From: Myxococcales bacterium
GTDB taxonomy: Bacteria > Myxococcota > Kuafuiibacteriia > Kuafuiibacteriales > Kuafuiibacteriaceae
Direction: 5' to 3'
NCBI GenBank assembly: GCA_019634385.1
Contig: JAHQVK010000170.1
Span: 1-64,000 of the forward strand
DNA: 64,000 nucleotides
In this document: piece after piece, positions 52,497 to 62,955 of the stretch
How positions within the stretch are numbered: the first letter of the stretch is position 1
Layout of the letters: each line of letters opens with the position of its first letter
Notes under the pieces: model-generated
Told to the model about the DNA's origin: nothing
The model's database searches: none
What the model saw: only the letters and a program-made list of their open reading frames with translations
Made by a program: the position numbers and the translations under genes

Positions 52497-53503
52497 TGCT
52501 GCTCGTGTTTGAGGTTTCTGCGCATCAGGTCCCGCACTGCATCGGGTACAGGCTTATCATGATGGAGAATACGGCTCACCTGCTCAGTGATAGGCATTTC
52601 CACGGCATGGTGTTCTGCGAGGGCCCGAGTGGCGGTGCATGTTTCGACCCCCTCTGCGACCTGACCCATCTCTTGCAGAATGACGGAGAGCTTATTCCCC
52701 TGACCGAGAGCCAGTCCTACTCGGCGGTTGCGAGAGAGGTCACCAGTACACGTCAGAACCAAGTCACCCATACCACCCAGTCCGGCCAAGGTCATAGGAT
52801 CGGCTCCGAGCTGGACCGCAAGGCGAGTCATTTCAGCGAGGCCGCGGGTCATAAGAGCCGCGCGAGTGTTGTTGCCCAACCCAAGTCCGTCAGCACAGCC
52901 GCAGGCAATAGCTACGATGTTCTTTAGAGCACCACCGATCTCTAACCCAATTACGTCGTGAGTTATGTAGGCCCTTAACCAATCAGTGGAGAGGAGATAC
53001 TGCACTTCGGTGGCGAGATCGGTGTTCTGGGACCCGACAACGACTGCGGTTGGAACATGTGCGGCAACTTCTCGAGCAAACGAAGGGCCGCCGAGGAAGC
53101 AGATTGGGTGACCAGGTACAGTGCTCGCGAGTACCTCCGACATTAGCTGCAGCGATCCCAGTTCTATCCCCTTGGAAGCGCATACGACCGGTGTTCCGGG
53201 ACGAAGGTGGGGACGCGCGGTTTGCCAGATGACCCTTGTGGCTTGGGACGGCAGCACTGAGAATACCCAGTCTACGTGGTCCAACGCCTCCTGCAGATCG
53301 GACGTTATATTAATGGAAGCGGGGAGGGTGTAGCTCGGGAGATAAGGGGTGTTTTCGCGAGTAAGTCGCATGGTTTCAGCGAGTTCTTCTCGCCGAGACC
53401 ACAACTGTACTTGCATGCCTGCATCACAGAGATGGATTGCGAGGGCAGAGCCCCAGCTGCCGGAGCCGATCACCGCAATACGAGTCCTGCGATGCCCATT
53501 CAT
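52493..53503 (-). CDS. gpsA: NAD(P)H-dependent glycerol-3-phosphate dehydrogenase
   Basis: IAVIGSGSWGSALAIHL, GGPSFAREVA, ALKNIVAIACGCADGLGLGNNTRAALMTRGL. Confidence 0.95.
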   Translation of the reverse strand: MNGHRRTRIAVIGSGSWGSALAIHLCDAGMQVQLWSRREELAETMRLTRENTPYLPSYTLPASINITSDLQEALDHVDWVFSVLPSQATRVIWQTARPHLRPGTPVVCASKGIELGSLQLMSEVLASTVPGHPICFLGGPSFAREVAAHVPTAVVVGSQNTDLATEVQYLLSTDWLRAYITHDVIGLEIGGALKNIVAIACGCADGLGLGNNTRAALMTRGLAEMTRLAVQLGADPMTLAGLGGMGDLVLTCTGDLSRNRRVGLALGQGNKLSVILQEMGQVAEGVETCTATRALAEHHAVEMPITEQVSRILHHDKPVPDAVRDLMRRNLKHEQH

Positions 53504-53546
53504 CAGACAGTCAGCATACTACTGTTCTAATGAGGCGGATCATGTT

Positions 53547-54242
53547 TCAACGTGCTGGAGCGAAGAGTTGCTCCAACAGTCGGTGTTTTTGCACATATTG
53601 AAGTGCAGCATCTCCCACGTTTGTCGAGATACGTGGGAATGGAGGATATTCGTTGGCGTGCGAGAAATGCTCGCGTGCGGATGAATCACTAGGTGGAGAC
53701 TTCTTCGCGTGCGGATCCGCACTGCCTTCATTGACAATGATTGCTTGTACCGAAAACGGGGGTAAGGGGAGGGTGGAGGTGTTCCCATGCATTAGAAGTA
53801 GTGGGGCATTTATTCGCGCTACGAGGTCGGGCCCGGTCCCGTCTTCAGTGATCGGGCCGTCGACGGGCCCTGGAAGCTCAACAAATAGAACATCCCCATG
53901 CTCACCAGCCACCCGAATGGCCTGCTCTAAGTGATCCAAACGGAGGCTTAGTCCTGACGCGCGGGTCGCTTCGAGTGGGCTGCTGTCTCGCTGGACGAAT
54001 CGATAGGGCACCATCACTAGCGGGGGCATGGGATGTCCCCGAGCTTTGGCTAGTCGTAGACCATCATCAGATATGAGGTCATGATCCTCACCATGATGAC
54101 AGTCTACGTCGATCGGCTTGATAGCTGCTGGGTGGCCACCGAGCTCGATCGCCCGGCGCATCAGCGCCACGCACATCGTGGTTTTGCCAACGCCGGAACA
54201 GTTCCCCGCGATGAACAAGGTGGGCGGGTGCGTACGGCTCAT
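53547..54242 (-). CDS. dethiobiotin synthetase-like/AAA_26 P-loop protein
   Basis: LFIAGNCSGVGKTTMCVALMRRA; IKPIDVDCHHGEDHD; FVELPGPVDGPI. Confidence 0.65.
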   Translation of the reverse strand: MSRTHPPTLFIAGNCSGVGKTTMCVALMRRAIELGGHPAAIKPIDVDCHHGEDHDLISDDGLRLAKARGHPMPPLVMVPYRFVQRDSSPLEATRASGLSLRLDHLEQAIRVAGEHGDVLFVELPGPVDGPITEDGTGPDLVARINAPLLLMHGNTSTLPLPPFSVQAIIVNEGSADPHAKKSPPSDSSAREHFSHANEYPPFPRISTNVGDAALQYVQKHRLLEQLFAPAR

Positions 54243-54368
54243 GGACGGGTAGCGTTAGCGAAAGGACAGACGGCCGTCAAAGTACCGGCTCGGCTAATTA
54301 TCTTGAGTCGATACTCTGCAGCAGATCTCCAGCCGCTTTTGGGACCTAGTCTGCGCCGCCTTCGTCTT

Positions 54369-55004
54369 TTAGATGAGAAATACAAAAAGGTAGATCAGGA
54401 CCCACAAGCCCCCAACGGAGTGCCAATAGTAGCCCCACAAACGGATCGGAAGGTGGTGGCTCTCAGAAAAAAAACCATCCCAGGCCCGAGCCGACAACCA
54501 CGCGCCTGCTAGGCATCCGAGGAGGGCGTGAGCAAAATGGTACCCGGCGAAGATCCAGAAGAGTCCAGCATACGCGCTTTGGTCCCACCGAAGCCCAGTG
54601 GCTATGGCGATAAACGCGGCGCAGACTTGCATGACTAAAAAGATGAAAGAGAGAACGGAGGCGGCAGCCAGTCCCCTAAAGAGCTGGGTCTTATTGCTCT
54701 TTTCGATACCAATAAGCCCCCAATGGTAGAGCAGACTGGAGAGAATCGTGACCATTGTGCTTAGGCCCGTTAGGATTCGTGGTGGCGAAGCTGCGCCTAT
54801 AGGAGGCCATTGGATTGCGTTGAGCCGCAGGTACCATTGGGCGGCAAAGAGCGCGATGAATCCTATGGCCCACGAGCCCATGAAGAGGCCCATAAATAGA
54901 CGCGCATTGGCTTCACGATTGGTCATAAATACTAGAAAATCACGGATTGGCTGTGCAACTAGCCTGGATTGATGGCGAGGGGAAGTCGGACGCCTGTCAA
55001 CCAC
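54369..55004 (-). CDS. heme-copper oxidase subunit III-like membrane protein
   Basis: Five-helix pattern; FAGYHFAHALLG; WGYYWHSVGGLWVLIYLFVFL. Confidence 0.8.
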   Translation of the reverse strand: MVDRRPTSPRHQSRLVAQPIRDFLVFMTNREANARLFMGLFMGSWAIGFIALFAAQWYLRLNAIQWPPIGAASPPRILTGLSTMVTILSSLLYHWGLIGIEKSNKTQLFRGLAAASVLSFIFLVMQVCAAFIAIATGLRWDQSAYAGLFWIFAGYHFAHALLGCLAGAWLSARAWDGFFSESHHLPIRLWGYYWHSVGGLWVLIYLFVFLI

Positions 55005-55051
55005 AGGCTTAGTTACTGGCGCCTCGGCACCAGCAACGGTCAGCTGGACGC

Positions 55052-55720
55052 TTAAGCGCTGATCTTGGTGGAGTCTTCGTCGATAACAAACTCCGTCTCG
55101 ACCAGCTCGTCAGCGGACATTTCGGTGTTCTCGACCTTAGCTTCTTCGGTGGGTGAGGGAGGCGGGGTGGCTGCTTTCTGTGCTTTGGGCACTCGAGCTT
55201 TTTGCTTACGAACACCTTTCTTACCCGAACCTAACGAAATTTCGCCAAGTTTGGCTATGAGCTCTTCGTCACCAACGGCGAAAACCTGAGCATAGGCAAG
55301 TCCCCGCTCAGCGCACTTTTCGAGGGCGCTGCGTTCGCCATTGAGCCGATCTTGTGCAGCCTCGAGATCTGAGAACAAACGACGAACGTCCGCATCTGCG
55401 TCTCGGAGGGCATCACATCTCTCTTCGAGAATCTCGCGGTCGACGTCGGGAAAGTTCACGGACTGGAGTGGACCTTGAAACAGGTCTACAAGCTTTTTAA
55501 CCCCTTCAGGAATTGGATCTTCTTCGGGGGTTGGATAGGCCTCTGGGCTCTTTTGGGTCGCCTTGGATGTTGACGTGGATGTGGATGTGGATTCACTGGG
55601 TTCGGTAGCACTGGTTTCTTGGGATGAACTCCTTGAGCCAGCACCCCGAGCAGCTCGGCTGCTGACTTTTCGTGTGGAGGCTTTGTTGCGCGTTGCGCGC
55701 GAAGACTTGGCGGTAGTCAT
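55052..55720 (-). CDS. hypothetical protein, Lys/Ser/Thr-rich N-terminus
   Basis: 222-aa ORF; ESTSTSTSTSKATQKS low complexity, coiled-coil middle. Confidence 0.6.
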   Translation of the reverse strand: MTTAKSSRATRNKASTRKVSSRAARGAGSRSSSQETSATEPSESTSTSTSTSKATQKSPEAYPTPEEDPIPEGVKKLVDLFQGPLQSVNFPDVDREILEERCDALRDADADVRRLFSDLEAAQDRLNGERSALEKCAERGLAYAQVFAVGDEELIAKLGEISLGSGKKGVRKQKARVPKAQKAATPPPSPTEEAKVENTEMSADELVETEFVIDEDSTKISA

Positions 55721-55755
55721 CGAAACCTACTCTCAGCGTACTGCCATGTCTAATA

Positions 55756-57162
55756 TCAACGTGCAACTGCTGAAGTAGGGGAAGTTTTGGCGCCAGATTG
55801 TGTTAGATGCAACAGGGCGCGGTGTAAAACATCTAAAGCGCGGTACAAACTCTGGGTTGGAAGGTGTTCTCGGGGTCGCCCGCGGGTAGCGAATGTTTGA
55901 GGACTCACTTCAAAAGGCATGAATCCAAAAGTAGGTATCTGAATCCCAAGCAAGAATCGAGCTTGTGAGGGCGCTCCGAGAATGCGGAGCCAGTGTTTAT
56001 GGCCGAAGGCTTCAGCCAAAACCGGCAGGCGCGCGTGATCATGGGCAACATCCAGGATCGCTGGTTCTCCGTTATAGAGGTCAACATGCACCAATGGATT
56101 CAGAGCTTTACGTAGCTCGGCCCGTTTTTGTACCGGTGTTTGTGCTTCCGGCAGAGAAACATCTAACCAAGCCTGAGCTCGAGCGTCGTTCTGTACAAAG
56201 GGCTCATGACGTCGTCCCCAATAGGATACATGCTCCAGGCAAATTACCATGCCCGAGGTCCACGGGGTGTTTTCGAGCTCCGTCATGTACAATGCTTGAG
56301 CAAGTGGTTTGATGCCGATGAGCCATCGAACAAGTGGGGACGAAGTTTGAGCGAGATCAGACAGATAGCGTGCAGCAGACCCTGTATATGAGGGTTTGGT
56401 GAGCACTTGGTGAGCACGACTTATGGCCTTAGCTAGCTGGGTTCCAGCACTGAATCCGTTGGCAGTAACAAGGATCCTTGCGAATCCTTGTTCCCCGTGG
56501 GTGACGAGATAACGAGGTTTTGCGGTTTTTCGAGACTCTCGGAGAATGACACCACCTGGGTTGAGAGCCAGGTAAGTTGTAGCGAGTCTGGGATAACGAG
56601 CAAAGATACGCTTGAGCTGGCGGGCTTCTGGATCTGCACCTTCGGTGGTTACCACCAGGTAGATCGATCGCTGCAGGTTTTTAGCGGTACTGGCCTGCGC
56701 TAGGACGGAAGTCATTAGACTTGCTGCGCCTTTGCCGCCGAGTGCTCCCCGACCAACAATCCTGTCTTCCACAAGAGCAGCGGATATTGGGCCTGCGTCT
56801 TCGGACCACTGAGTTTCTTCCCAAGAGATCGTGTCAATGTGACTAAGGAGAAGAATAGTTTCGCGGGTTTGCCCTGGGAGGTGGGCAACGAGGGCTAAAT
56901 CCTTCTCGTACACTTCAATAGGAGGATAATTCTCAAGCTCTTGGGAGAGTCGATGAAGAGCAATTTTCTTCCCCAGTTGAGGGGTGGTATCGATACTGAG
57001 TAAACTCCGAAATAGCCGTAGAGCTGAGCGATGGTAGTTCTTGGGCTTAGGGGGAGGGCTGAGTTTCCCCCCTGCGATCGAACTGGCGCAGCCAATATAC
57101 AATGGTTGGAGGAGCGCGATCAGCAGATAGAGGGAAAAACTCTGAGGACGCCACTTCACCAT
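55756..57162 (-). CDS. M20 family metallopeptidase-like (PM20D1-type) lipoprotein
   Basis: ILLLSHIDTISWEETQWSEDAGPISAALVEDRIVGRGALGGKGAASLM; YIGCASS lipobox-like. Confidence 0.75.
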   Translation of the reverse strand: MVKWRPQSFSLYLLIALLQPLYIGCASSIAGGKLSPPPKPKNYHRSALRLFRSLLSIDTTPQLGKKIALHRLSQELENYPPIEVYEKDLALVAHLPGQTRETILLLSHIDTISWEETQWSEDAGPISAALVEDRIVGRGALGGKGAASLMTSVLAQASTAKNLQRSIYLVVTTEGADPEARQLKRIFARYPRLATTYLALNPGGVILRESRKTAKPRYLVTHGEQGFARILVTANGFSAGTQLAKAISRAHQVLTKPSYTGSAARYLSDLAQTSSPLVRWLIGIKPLAQALYMTELENTPWTSGMVICLEHVSYWGRRHEPFVQNDARAQAWLDVSLPEAQTPVQKRAELRKALNPLVHVDLYNGEPAILDVAHDHARLPVLAEAFGHKHWLRILGAPSQARFLLGIQIPTFGFMPFEVSPQTFATRGRPREHLPTQSLYRALDVLHRALLHLTQSGAKTSPTSAVAR

Positions 57163-57185
57163 GGAAAGTAGTATACCGCGTTAGC

Positions 57186-58127
57186 ATGAAGCTGCCTCAT
57201 AGAGCCCGAGGTGAACGGTTCGATAGGGCTATTTGTCAGGCTTTGACCCACAACGGGGTCAGTTGCAGTATAAGAGAAGTCAGGAAAGCCCTACGCGAAG
57301 GTGCTATTCGGGTGAATCAGCAACGCGTGGCTGCTGGTTGTCGGGTTGTCGGCGGCGAAGAAATCTACCTGGCTCAGTTTCAGCCTAGGGGGGCAGCGCA
57401 GGTGAAGGGTGAAGCGGATCTTTGCCCGAACGCACCTGTTTTGGCTGATTGGTTAGATATTTTAGCCCTCGGAAAGCCTGCAGGGTGGGCGTGTGCACCG
57501 CTTCGACCCGATGAAACCGGTACCCTCCTTGGGGCTGCGGTAGCCTACGATTCGGCCGTGGCGGATGCAGGACCCTCACTTGAGGGGGGCTTAGCTCATC
57601 GTTTGGATATAGGTACATCGGGGGTCGTGTTGTTTGGCCGAAACACCCGCGCGCGAGAACAATTACGCCGGTGGTTTTCTGAGCATACCATCTCTAAGAC
57701 TTATATCGCGGTCGTTGAAATACCTGCCAGCCCGCTACCGGCTTTCTCCGACAAAGCGATTCGCCCCGGTACAAGGCGGGTAAGGGTGGGGGATGGTCCC
57801 GGTGCGTTGAAGGCTCGCAGTGATTTTGAGCTGGTGGCGCAGTCTGCTGACGCTTGGGTGGTTTGTATTCGAACGTTTTATGGTCGCCGACACCAGGTCC
57901 GGGCCCATTTGGCGGAACTAGGAGCGGCAATTCACGGCGATATCCAATATGGGGGAAGGGATGGTAGTCGACTTATGCTGCACGCTGCTCGCATCGACTT
58001 GCCCGACGGCAGATCAGTGGAGGCTCCTATCCCAACGAGTTTTACGGCGGGGATGGATAGCTCTTGTTTTCGTCGCGCTGGTTTGGAGCGGGTGCGCGGG
58101 GGGGACACGAAACCCTGGACTCCCTAA
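57186..58127 (+). CDS. RluA family pseudouridine synthase
   Basis: LAHRLDIGTSGVVLFGRN, KTYIAVVE, GRRHQVRAHLAELGAAIHGD. Confidence 0.9.
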   Translation: MKLPHRARGERFDRAICQALTHNGVSCSIREVRKALREGAIRVNQQRVAAGCRVVGGEEIYLAQFQPRGAAQVKGEADLCPNAPVLADWLDILALGKPAGWACAPLRPDETGTLLGAAVAYDSAVADAGPSLEGGLAHRLDIGTSGVVLFGRNTRAREQLRRWFSEHTISKTYIAVVEIPASPLPAFSDKAIRPGTRRVRVGDGPGALKARSDFELVAQSADAWVVCIRTFYGRRHQVRAHLAELGAAIHGDIQYGGRDGSRLMLHAARIDLPDGRSVEAPIPTSFTAGMDSSCFRRAGLERVRGGDTKPWTP

Positions 58128-58548
58128 GGGGACCGTAGACTTTCTGTATGTCGCCTATAGCGGTGCCCAGCAAAATATAAAGTCATTCCGGGGAAAACCG
58201 GTGGTTGTACTGATTATGGCTACATGGGCAGGTCCCGCTCTGGTTGAGGTCCAACGGATTCGGGCGGTTCAAGATGAGTTTAAGGATGCTTTTGACCTGG
58301 TTGTTTTGGTTGTTGACGAAGAACCCGAGATGGCTGGGATTTTCGCAGAGAAGTTTGAGCTGACTGATGTGATCGGATGGGTAGAATCAACGGATGACTT
58401 AGTTATGGATGAAGGGCCTTTTGGACCTATTGGCACCCTACCAACAAGTATACTGCTCGATGTGGAGGGACGCATTGCCGTACGTAGTGATGGACCATGG
58501 CCACCGGGATCGTTAGAGCAGAGTCTACGGGCGCTAGGGACGCCATAG
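57949..58548 (+). CDS. thioredoxin-fold (TlpA-like) lipoprotein
   Basis: WIALVFVALVWSGCAGG lipobox; KSFRGKPVVVLIMATWAGPALVEVQRI; start overlaps the RluA gene and is uncertain. Confidence 0.65.
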   Translation: MGEGMVVDLCCTLLASTCPTADQWRLLSQRVLRRGWIALVFVALVWSGCAGGTRNPGLPKGTVDFLYVAYSGAQQNIKSFRGKPVVVLIMATWAGPALVEVQRIRAVQDEFKDAFDLVVLVVDEEPEMAGIFAEKFELTDVIGWVESTDDLVMDEGPFGPIGTLPTSILLDVEGRIAVRSDGPWPPGSLEQSLRALGTP

Positions 58549-58613
58549 ACTGTTGTTAGGGCTATAAAATGTGGGTCTGCCAGTAGCTAACACAAGGACG
58601 GTAACCGGCTCAT

Positions 58614-58931
58614 ATGGACGAAAACGCAGATACAAGGTTTTTGATCGGGCTAGCTTTGGTCTGTGGTCTTGTAACCCTGGTGTTACTCTGGGAGGGGTTG
58701 TTTGGCGAAAGTGGGATGAGACACCACCAGATGCTTCGCCGTGACCTAGCGGAACTGGTCCATCGTTGGAAACAAGAAGAGCTCAAACACCACCAGCTTC
58801 AGGCAGAAGAGCGGGCATTGAGCCAACAACCGGCATATGTAGAGTGGATCATCCGCCAAGAGCTAGGCTGGGTCCGACCGCATGAGATGGTGCTCATGCT
58901 CGAGGCACCATCGGTGCCCTCGCGGAAGTAA
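58614..58931 (+). CDS. septum formation initiator (FtsB/DivIC) family protein
   Basis: Short N-terminal TM, coiled coil, YVEWIIRQELGWVRPHEMVL. Confidence 0.75.
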   Translation: MDENADTRFLIGLALVCGLVTLVLLWEGLFGESGMRHHQMLRRDLAELVHRWKQEELKHHQLQAEERALSQQPAYVEWIIRQELGWVRPHEMVLMLEAPSVPSRK

Positions 58932-58988
58932 GATCACTTTTCGAGCGGAATTTCTCTGGAACAGAAGTGTGCTAAAACGAGTGCACCG

Positions 58989-60311
58989 TTGAGAAAGTAT
59001 TTCGTCCTCGACACCAATGTGCTCTTACATGATCCTGGGGCATTGTATGCATTTGCCGACAATGCGGTTGTTGTACCCATCTATGTGATCGAAGAGATTG
59101 ATCAGTTCAAACGTGACCTAAATGAACTGGGAAGATCAGCTCGAGAGGTTAGCCGATCGCTGGATGAGCTGCGCAAACAGGGGGAGATCTCTAAGGGTAT
59201 CGAAAAGGCTAGTGGGGGAAGTATACAGGTGTACTTCACCGACCGAATGATTCCGGTGGAAGTCGTTCAAAGCAACCATGCTATCGATAATCGGATACTG
59301 GCGGTAGCACTCGATATTGCGGAGAATAACCCTGGTGAGCGGGTCATCCTGGTCTCCAAAGACATTAATTTACGCATTCGTGCGGATGTGCTCGGTCTGG
59401 AAGCGGTTGATTATGACAACAGCGATCGCATGGAGATCAACGAGCTCTATACCGGCATGAACGAGTATGAGCTTGATGGCGAGGGTGTTGATGACTTCTA
59501 CAAAACTGGGTTTCGTGGAGTCGAGGACTATCAGTATGAGCTCGTGGCTAATGAGTTCGTACACATAAAAAATCGTGACAATCCAAGTCACTCAGCTCTA
59601 GGGAAAATATCTAAAGATCTTCAAGGTATAGTACCAATAACTCGTCTCAAAGATGGTCTGTGGGGCATTCGGCCTCGCAACAAAGAGCAATCGTTCGCGA
59701 TCGACTTGCTTATGGATGACGAGGTCAAGTTGGTGACATTAGTCGGAAAAGCCGGTACGGGCAAAACGCTTTTGGCTATTGCTGCTGGACTTCACAAGGC
59801 CACCGAAGAAGGTAAGTATCAGCGAGTTCTTGTGTCCCGTCCCATCTTTCCTTTAGGGCGGGATCTCGGTTATCTACCTGGAACGGTGGAAGAGAAACTA
59901 TCTCCGTGGATGCAGCCAATCTTCGATAACGTGGAGTTTCTTATGGGATTGTCGAACGATGAAAAAAAGGGTGGACGTAGTTATCGAGAGCTTGTTGATC
60001 TAGGTATTCTCGAAATAGAGCCTCTGACATATATCCGCGGTCGCTCCATTCCGAACCAATTTATGGTTGTTGATGAAGCGCAGAATCTAACTCCACATGA
60101 AGTAAAAACAATTGTGTCTCGAGCCGGTGAAGGGACAAAAATTGTGCTGACCGGTGACCCATACCAGATCGACAACCCCTACATGGATTCCACCAATAAT
60201 GGGTTGGTTCATGTAGTGAACCGGTTCCGACCGGAAAAGATTTTTGGGCATGTAACGTTGTTCAAAGGTGAGCGGTCCGAGTTGGCGGAACTCGCAGCAA
60301 ACCTCATGTGA
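58989..60311 (+). CDS. PIN-PhoH family ATPase
   Basis: PIN: VLDTNVLLHDPGALYAF; PhoH: LVGKAGTGKTLLAIAAGL, VVDEAQNLTPHEVKTIVSRAGEGTKIVLTGDPYQID. Confidence 0.94.
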   Translation: MRKYFVLDTNVLLHDPGALYAFADNAVVVPIYVIEEIDQFKRDLNELGRSAREVSRSLDELRKQGEISKGIEKASGGSIQVYFTDRMIPVEVVQSNHAIDNRILAVALDIAENNPGERVILVSKDINLRIRADVLGLEAVDYDNSDRMEINELYTGMNEYELDGEGVDDFYKTGFRGVEDYQYELVANEFVHIKNRDNPSHSALGKISKDLQGIVPITRLKDGLWGIRPRNKEQSFAIDLLMDDEVKLVTLVGKAGTGKTLLAIAAGLHKATEEGKYQRVLVSRPIFPLGRDLGYLPGTVEEKLSPWMQPIFDNVEFLMGLSNDEKKGGRSYRELVDLGILEIEPLTYIRGRSIPNQFMVVDEAQNLTPHEVKTIVSRAGEGTKIVLTGDPYQIDNPYMDSTNNGLVHVVNRFRPEKIFGHVTLFKGERSELAELAANLM

Positions 60312-60377
60312 TCTTCTCTTTGACTGATTGTCGATAACGGTATCAAAGACTATGGACCTTATTGGTTAATTATCCCT

Positions 60378-60535
60378 CGGATGGCTTACCCGGCGAACCT
60401 TTCGAGTGGCTTCGCCTTTTCATTAGTACGGGCTGTACCGGGCTGAGGGGTCCGAAAGGGCGGCGAAGCCACCGACCCCTTACAAACGAAGGAAACAAGT
60501 CAGAACGCGGTTCGGAGGTTAAAGACCCGCCCTAG
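60378..60535. repeat. Family B element, left end degenerate
   Basis: gggtccgaaagggcggcgaagccaccgacccctta...caagtcagaacgcggttcggaggttaaagacccgccctag. Confidence 0.75.
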
Positions 60536-60542
60536 CTTAGGG

Positions 60543-62105
60543 CTATGAGCGTCTGCCTCGGGTTGGTATTTTGGGATGAGGAAGAGATGGAGGATGCGGT
60601 GGATGTAAGGGAGGTGGATAGTAGTTTGGCCCCATTTGCTGTTGATGTTTCTCGGCAGCAATGATTTTTGGATTCGTCATATTGCTGAATACCTGCCAGG
60701 CTGCTCCAGCGGTAATAAACGGAAGATTAGTAAAAATGGCATTTGGGATACACTCTACTGCGTAAATTAGCGGTACAACGCTAAATGCGATCATAAAGCG
60801 CTGATCGTTTCGGTTGGGTAGTTTTTTATAGTTTCGAGCGATTCGAATGACTGGGAAGAGCATTAGGACAAATGGTGCGACCAAACCAAAAATGCCCGTC
60901 ATATTAAATCGTCCTACCCAATAGCCGTCGACGGTGGACAAGTTGACGCCGAGCCACTTGTCCCAAATGTGGCCACGAGCGTAACCTCCCCAACCGAACC
61001 ATATCTTTTCTCTAGCTCTCGAAGATAGTTCATTCTCATTTCGGAAACGGTAGCCCAGTGATTGCGCCCTCTGCGGAGAATACTTTGCGACGACGCCCAC
61101 TACTGTATCAATATCTAACAATTTAAAAGCTCGGACATAGGGGTAACCTAGTACCAGTATGGCAGTAACCAAAATGGTTTTCGCCTGAGTTTTGATAGAT
61201 GTGAAAAACAGTAAAGGCCCAAGCACAATGAGAAAAATAATAGCCCCCATGGACTTTCCGAAAACGACCACAACCATCATGGTGCGTAGAACCATGTTGG
61301 CATTGAGACTCCAGATAGTTCGGAGGCCAGAGTTGTAGAGTGCAACGGCGCAGATAAATGCTACCAATTGATATCGAGCAAGGACCAGACCGTGGAGCAT
61401 AAAACCCTGAGGACGAAAGCCTCCCCATCGAATTGTTTGGGAAATATCTTCATGAGGATAATAACCATAAACAGAGGAATGGACGATAGGACCTAGTCGC
61501 ATGTCAAGAAACATTATGGGAATGTAGACAAGACCGGCTGCGACTATGATTGTACACATGGCTGTTATGTCCGACTTTCGTTGAAATGCGGCACGCCCAA
61601 TGAGAAAGGGGATAATTAGATGGATGATTTCACGTATCCACTCTGAAATGATATCATAGAGGGTGATGGCAGGAAGGACCGTTAAGGATATATCCGGTGT
61701 TTCATAAGCATAGAGCCCGTATATTAGTGGCTCGGTGTTTTCCTTCCATGTCCCAAACCATCCGACTAAGAGGACCATCGGCAGAAGTTCTAGCCCTCGC
61801 AGTGGTCGGATTTTCCTTAGTGATTTCCAGTGTCTTTGATAGATGAAATATATGATGATTACCGCTGACCACTGAGCTTTGCCGAGCGGGGGAACCATCG
61901 GAAAGTCGAACAAAGCGTCTTCACCGGAGGGTAGATACATTTCAGCGATAACCACCGAAAGAATAGTGGCCGCTGGGAGGCTGTATTGTCGGAACAGAAA
62001 GCGGGTGACAAGAGGGAAGAGGATGAAGGCGAGAAAAACCGGGAAGCCACCGTCAGGCATCACTGTTCTCCGGAGCTGATGTAGGGTGATACACCAGAAA
62101 ATCAA
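60543..62105 (-). CDS. polytopic membrane protein, O-antigen ligase/polymerase-like
   Basis: About 10-12 hydrophobic segments; YRFRNENELSSRAREKIWFGWGGYARGHIW extracellular-loop pattern. Confidence 0.6.
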   Translation of the reverse strand: MIFWCITLHQLRRTVMPDGGFPVFLAFILFPLVTRFLFRQYSLPAATILSVVIAEMYLPSGEDALFDFPMVPPLGKAQWSAVIIIYFIYQRHWKSLRKIRPLRGLELLPMVLLVGWFGTWKENTEPLIYGLYAYETPDISLTVLPAITLYDIISEWIREIIHLIIPFLIGRAAFQRKSDITAMCTIIVAAGLVYIPIMFLDMRLGPIVHSSVYGYYPHEDISQTIRWGGFRPQGFMLHGLVLARYQLVAFICAVALYNSGLRTIWSLNANMVLRTMMVVVVFGKSMGAIIFLIVLGPLLFFTSIKTQAKTILVTAILVLGYPYVRAFKLLDIDTVVGVVAKYSPQRAQSLGYRFRNENELSSRAREKIWFGWGGYARGHIWDKWLGVNLSTVDGYWVGRFNMTGIFGLVAPFVLMLFPVIRIARNYKKLPNRNDQRFMIAFSVVPLIYAVECIPNAIFTNLPFITAGAAWQVFSNMTNPKIIAAEKHQQQMGPNYYPPPLHPPHPPSLPHPKIPTRGRRS

Positions 62106-62404
62106 ATATCTCCGTGAAAGCAGGGTGCTTCAAACTGGTTGGCATTCGAGGTTCTCCGAAAATTCGTACGATCATACACCAGGCAGTCTGTCGTTGTGGG
62201 GTTAAATGAATGAAGGTCGGCTTTTGGAGTGAAGGCAAGGCGAAGTGAGGGGCCGGTTGTCGAGAGAAATAAGGACAAGCGGGGTCGCGGCCAGTCCGAA
62301 GCATACTTGGTGGTCAGCTTTCACAAGTGCAGCATGGGTTCAAGTCTTCGATGGCAGGACGCAATGTGAAACCGATACGGGGCTGCTTATGGTAAAATAG
62401 GTTC

Positions 62405-62848
62405 ATGAAAACTGTTCTTACACTGGTGCTTATCAGTAGTGGGGTCAGCGCTACACCGACCTCTTCTGCCATTGCCGGGGATGTCTCTGCGTCGGTGGAA
62501 CATTTCTGGCTTGATACCTCTGGCTCCACCCAGCAAGTGAAGCTGGGGACAAAGGGACAGGTACGGTTGCAGATTCGACCCAAAAAAGGCTATAAAGTAA
62601 ACGATAAAGGTCCATTGGCGGTGGTTTTTGTGGGAACACCCAATATTATTGTTGATCGAACGAAGATGGGACGTGCGGATGCAGAAGGGACATCAGACAG
62701 ACCGGTGTTTAGTTCAAATTTTTTGGCGCGAAAGACGAGCCAGGACCAGGTGCGAGTACAAGCCACATTCGTATTGTGTGATACCAAAGGCACTTTTTGC
62801 GAGCTGAAAAAAGAGTCGGTAGCGATACAGGTAGCGATACAGCCATAA
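62405..62848 (+). CDS. small exported protein
   Basis: 147-aa ORF with signal peptide-like MKTVLTLVLISSGVSATPTSSAIAG. Confidence 0.65.
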   Translation: MKTVLTLVLISSGVSATPTSSAIAGDVSASVEHFWLDTSGSTQQVKLGTKGQVRLQIRPKKGYKVNDKGPLAVVFVGTPNIIVDRTKMGRADAEGTSDRPVFSSNFLARKTSQDQVRVQATFVLCDTKGTFCELKKESVAIQVAIQP

Positions 62849-62955
62849 AATAGAGTCTTAAGTCCTCTTCTTACGTTATCCGATGCGCATACTGATGTTT
62901 TGTTTTGAGGGTAGCTCTTGCGGAACCCTTCTCGATGGGGTGCTTCAGGTATTGG

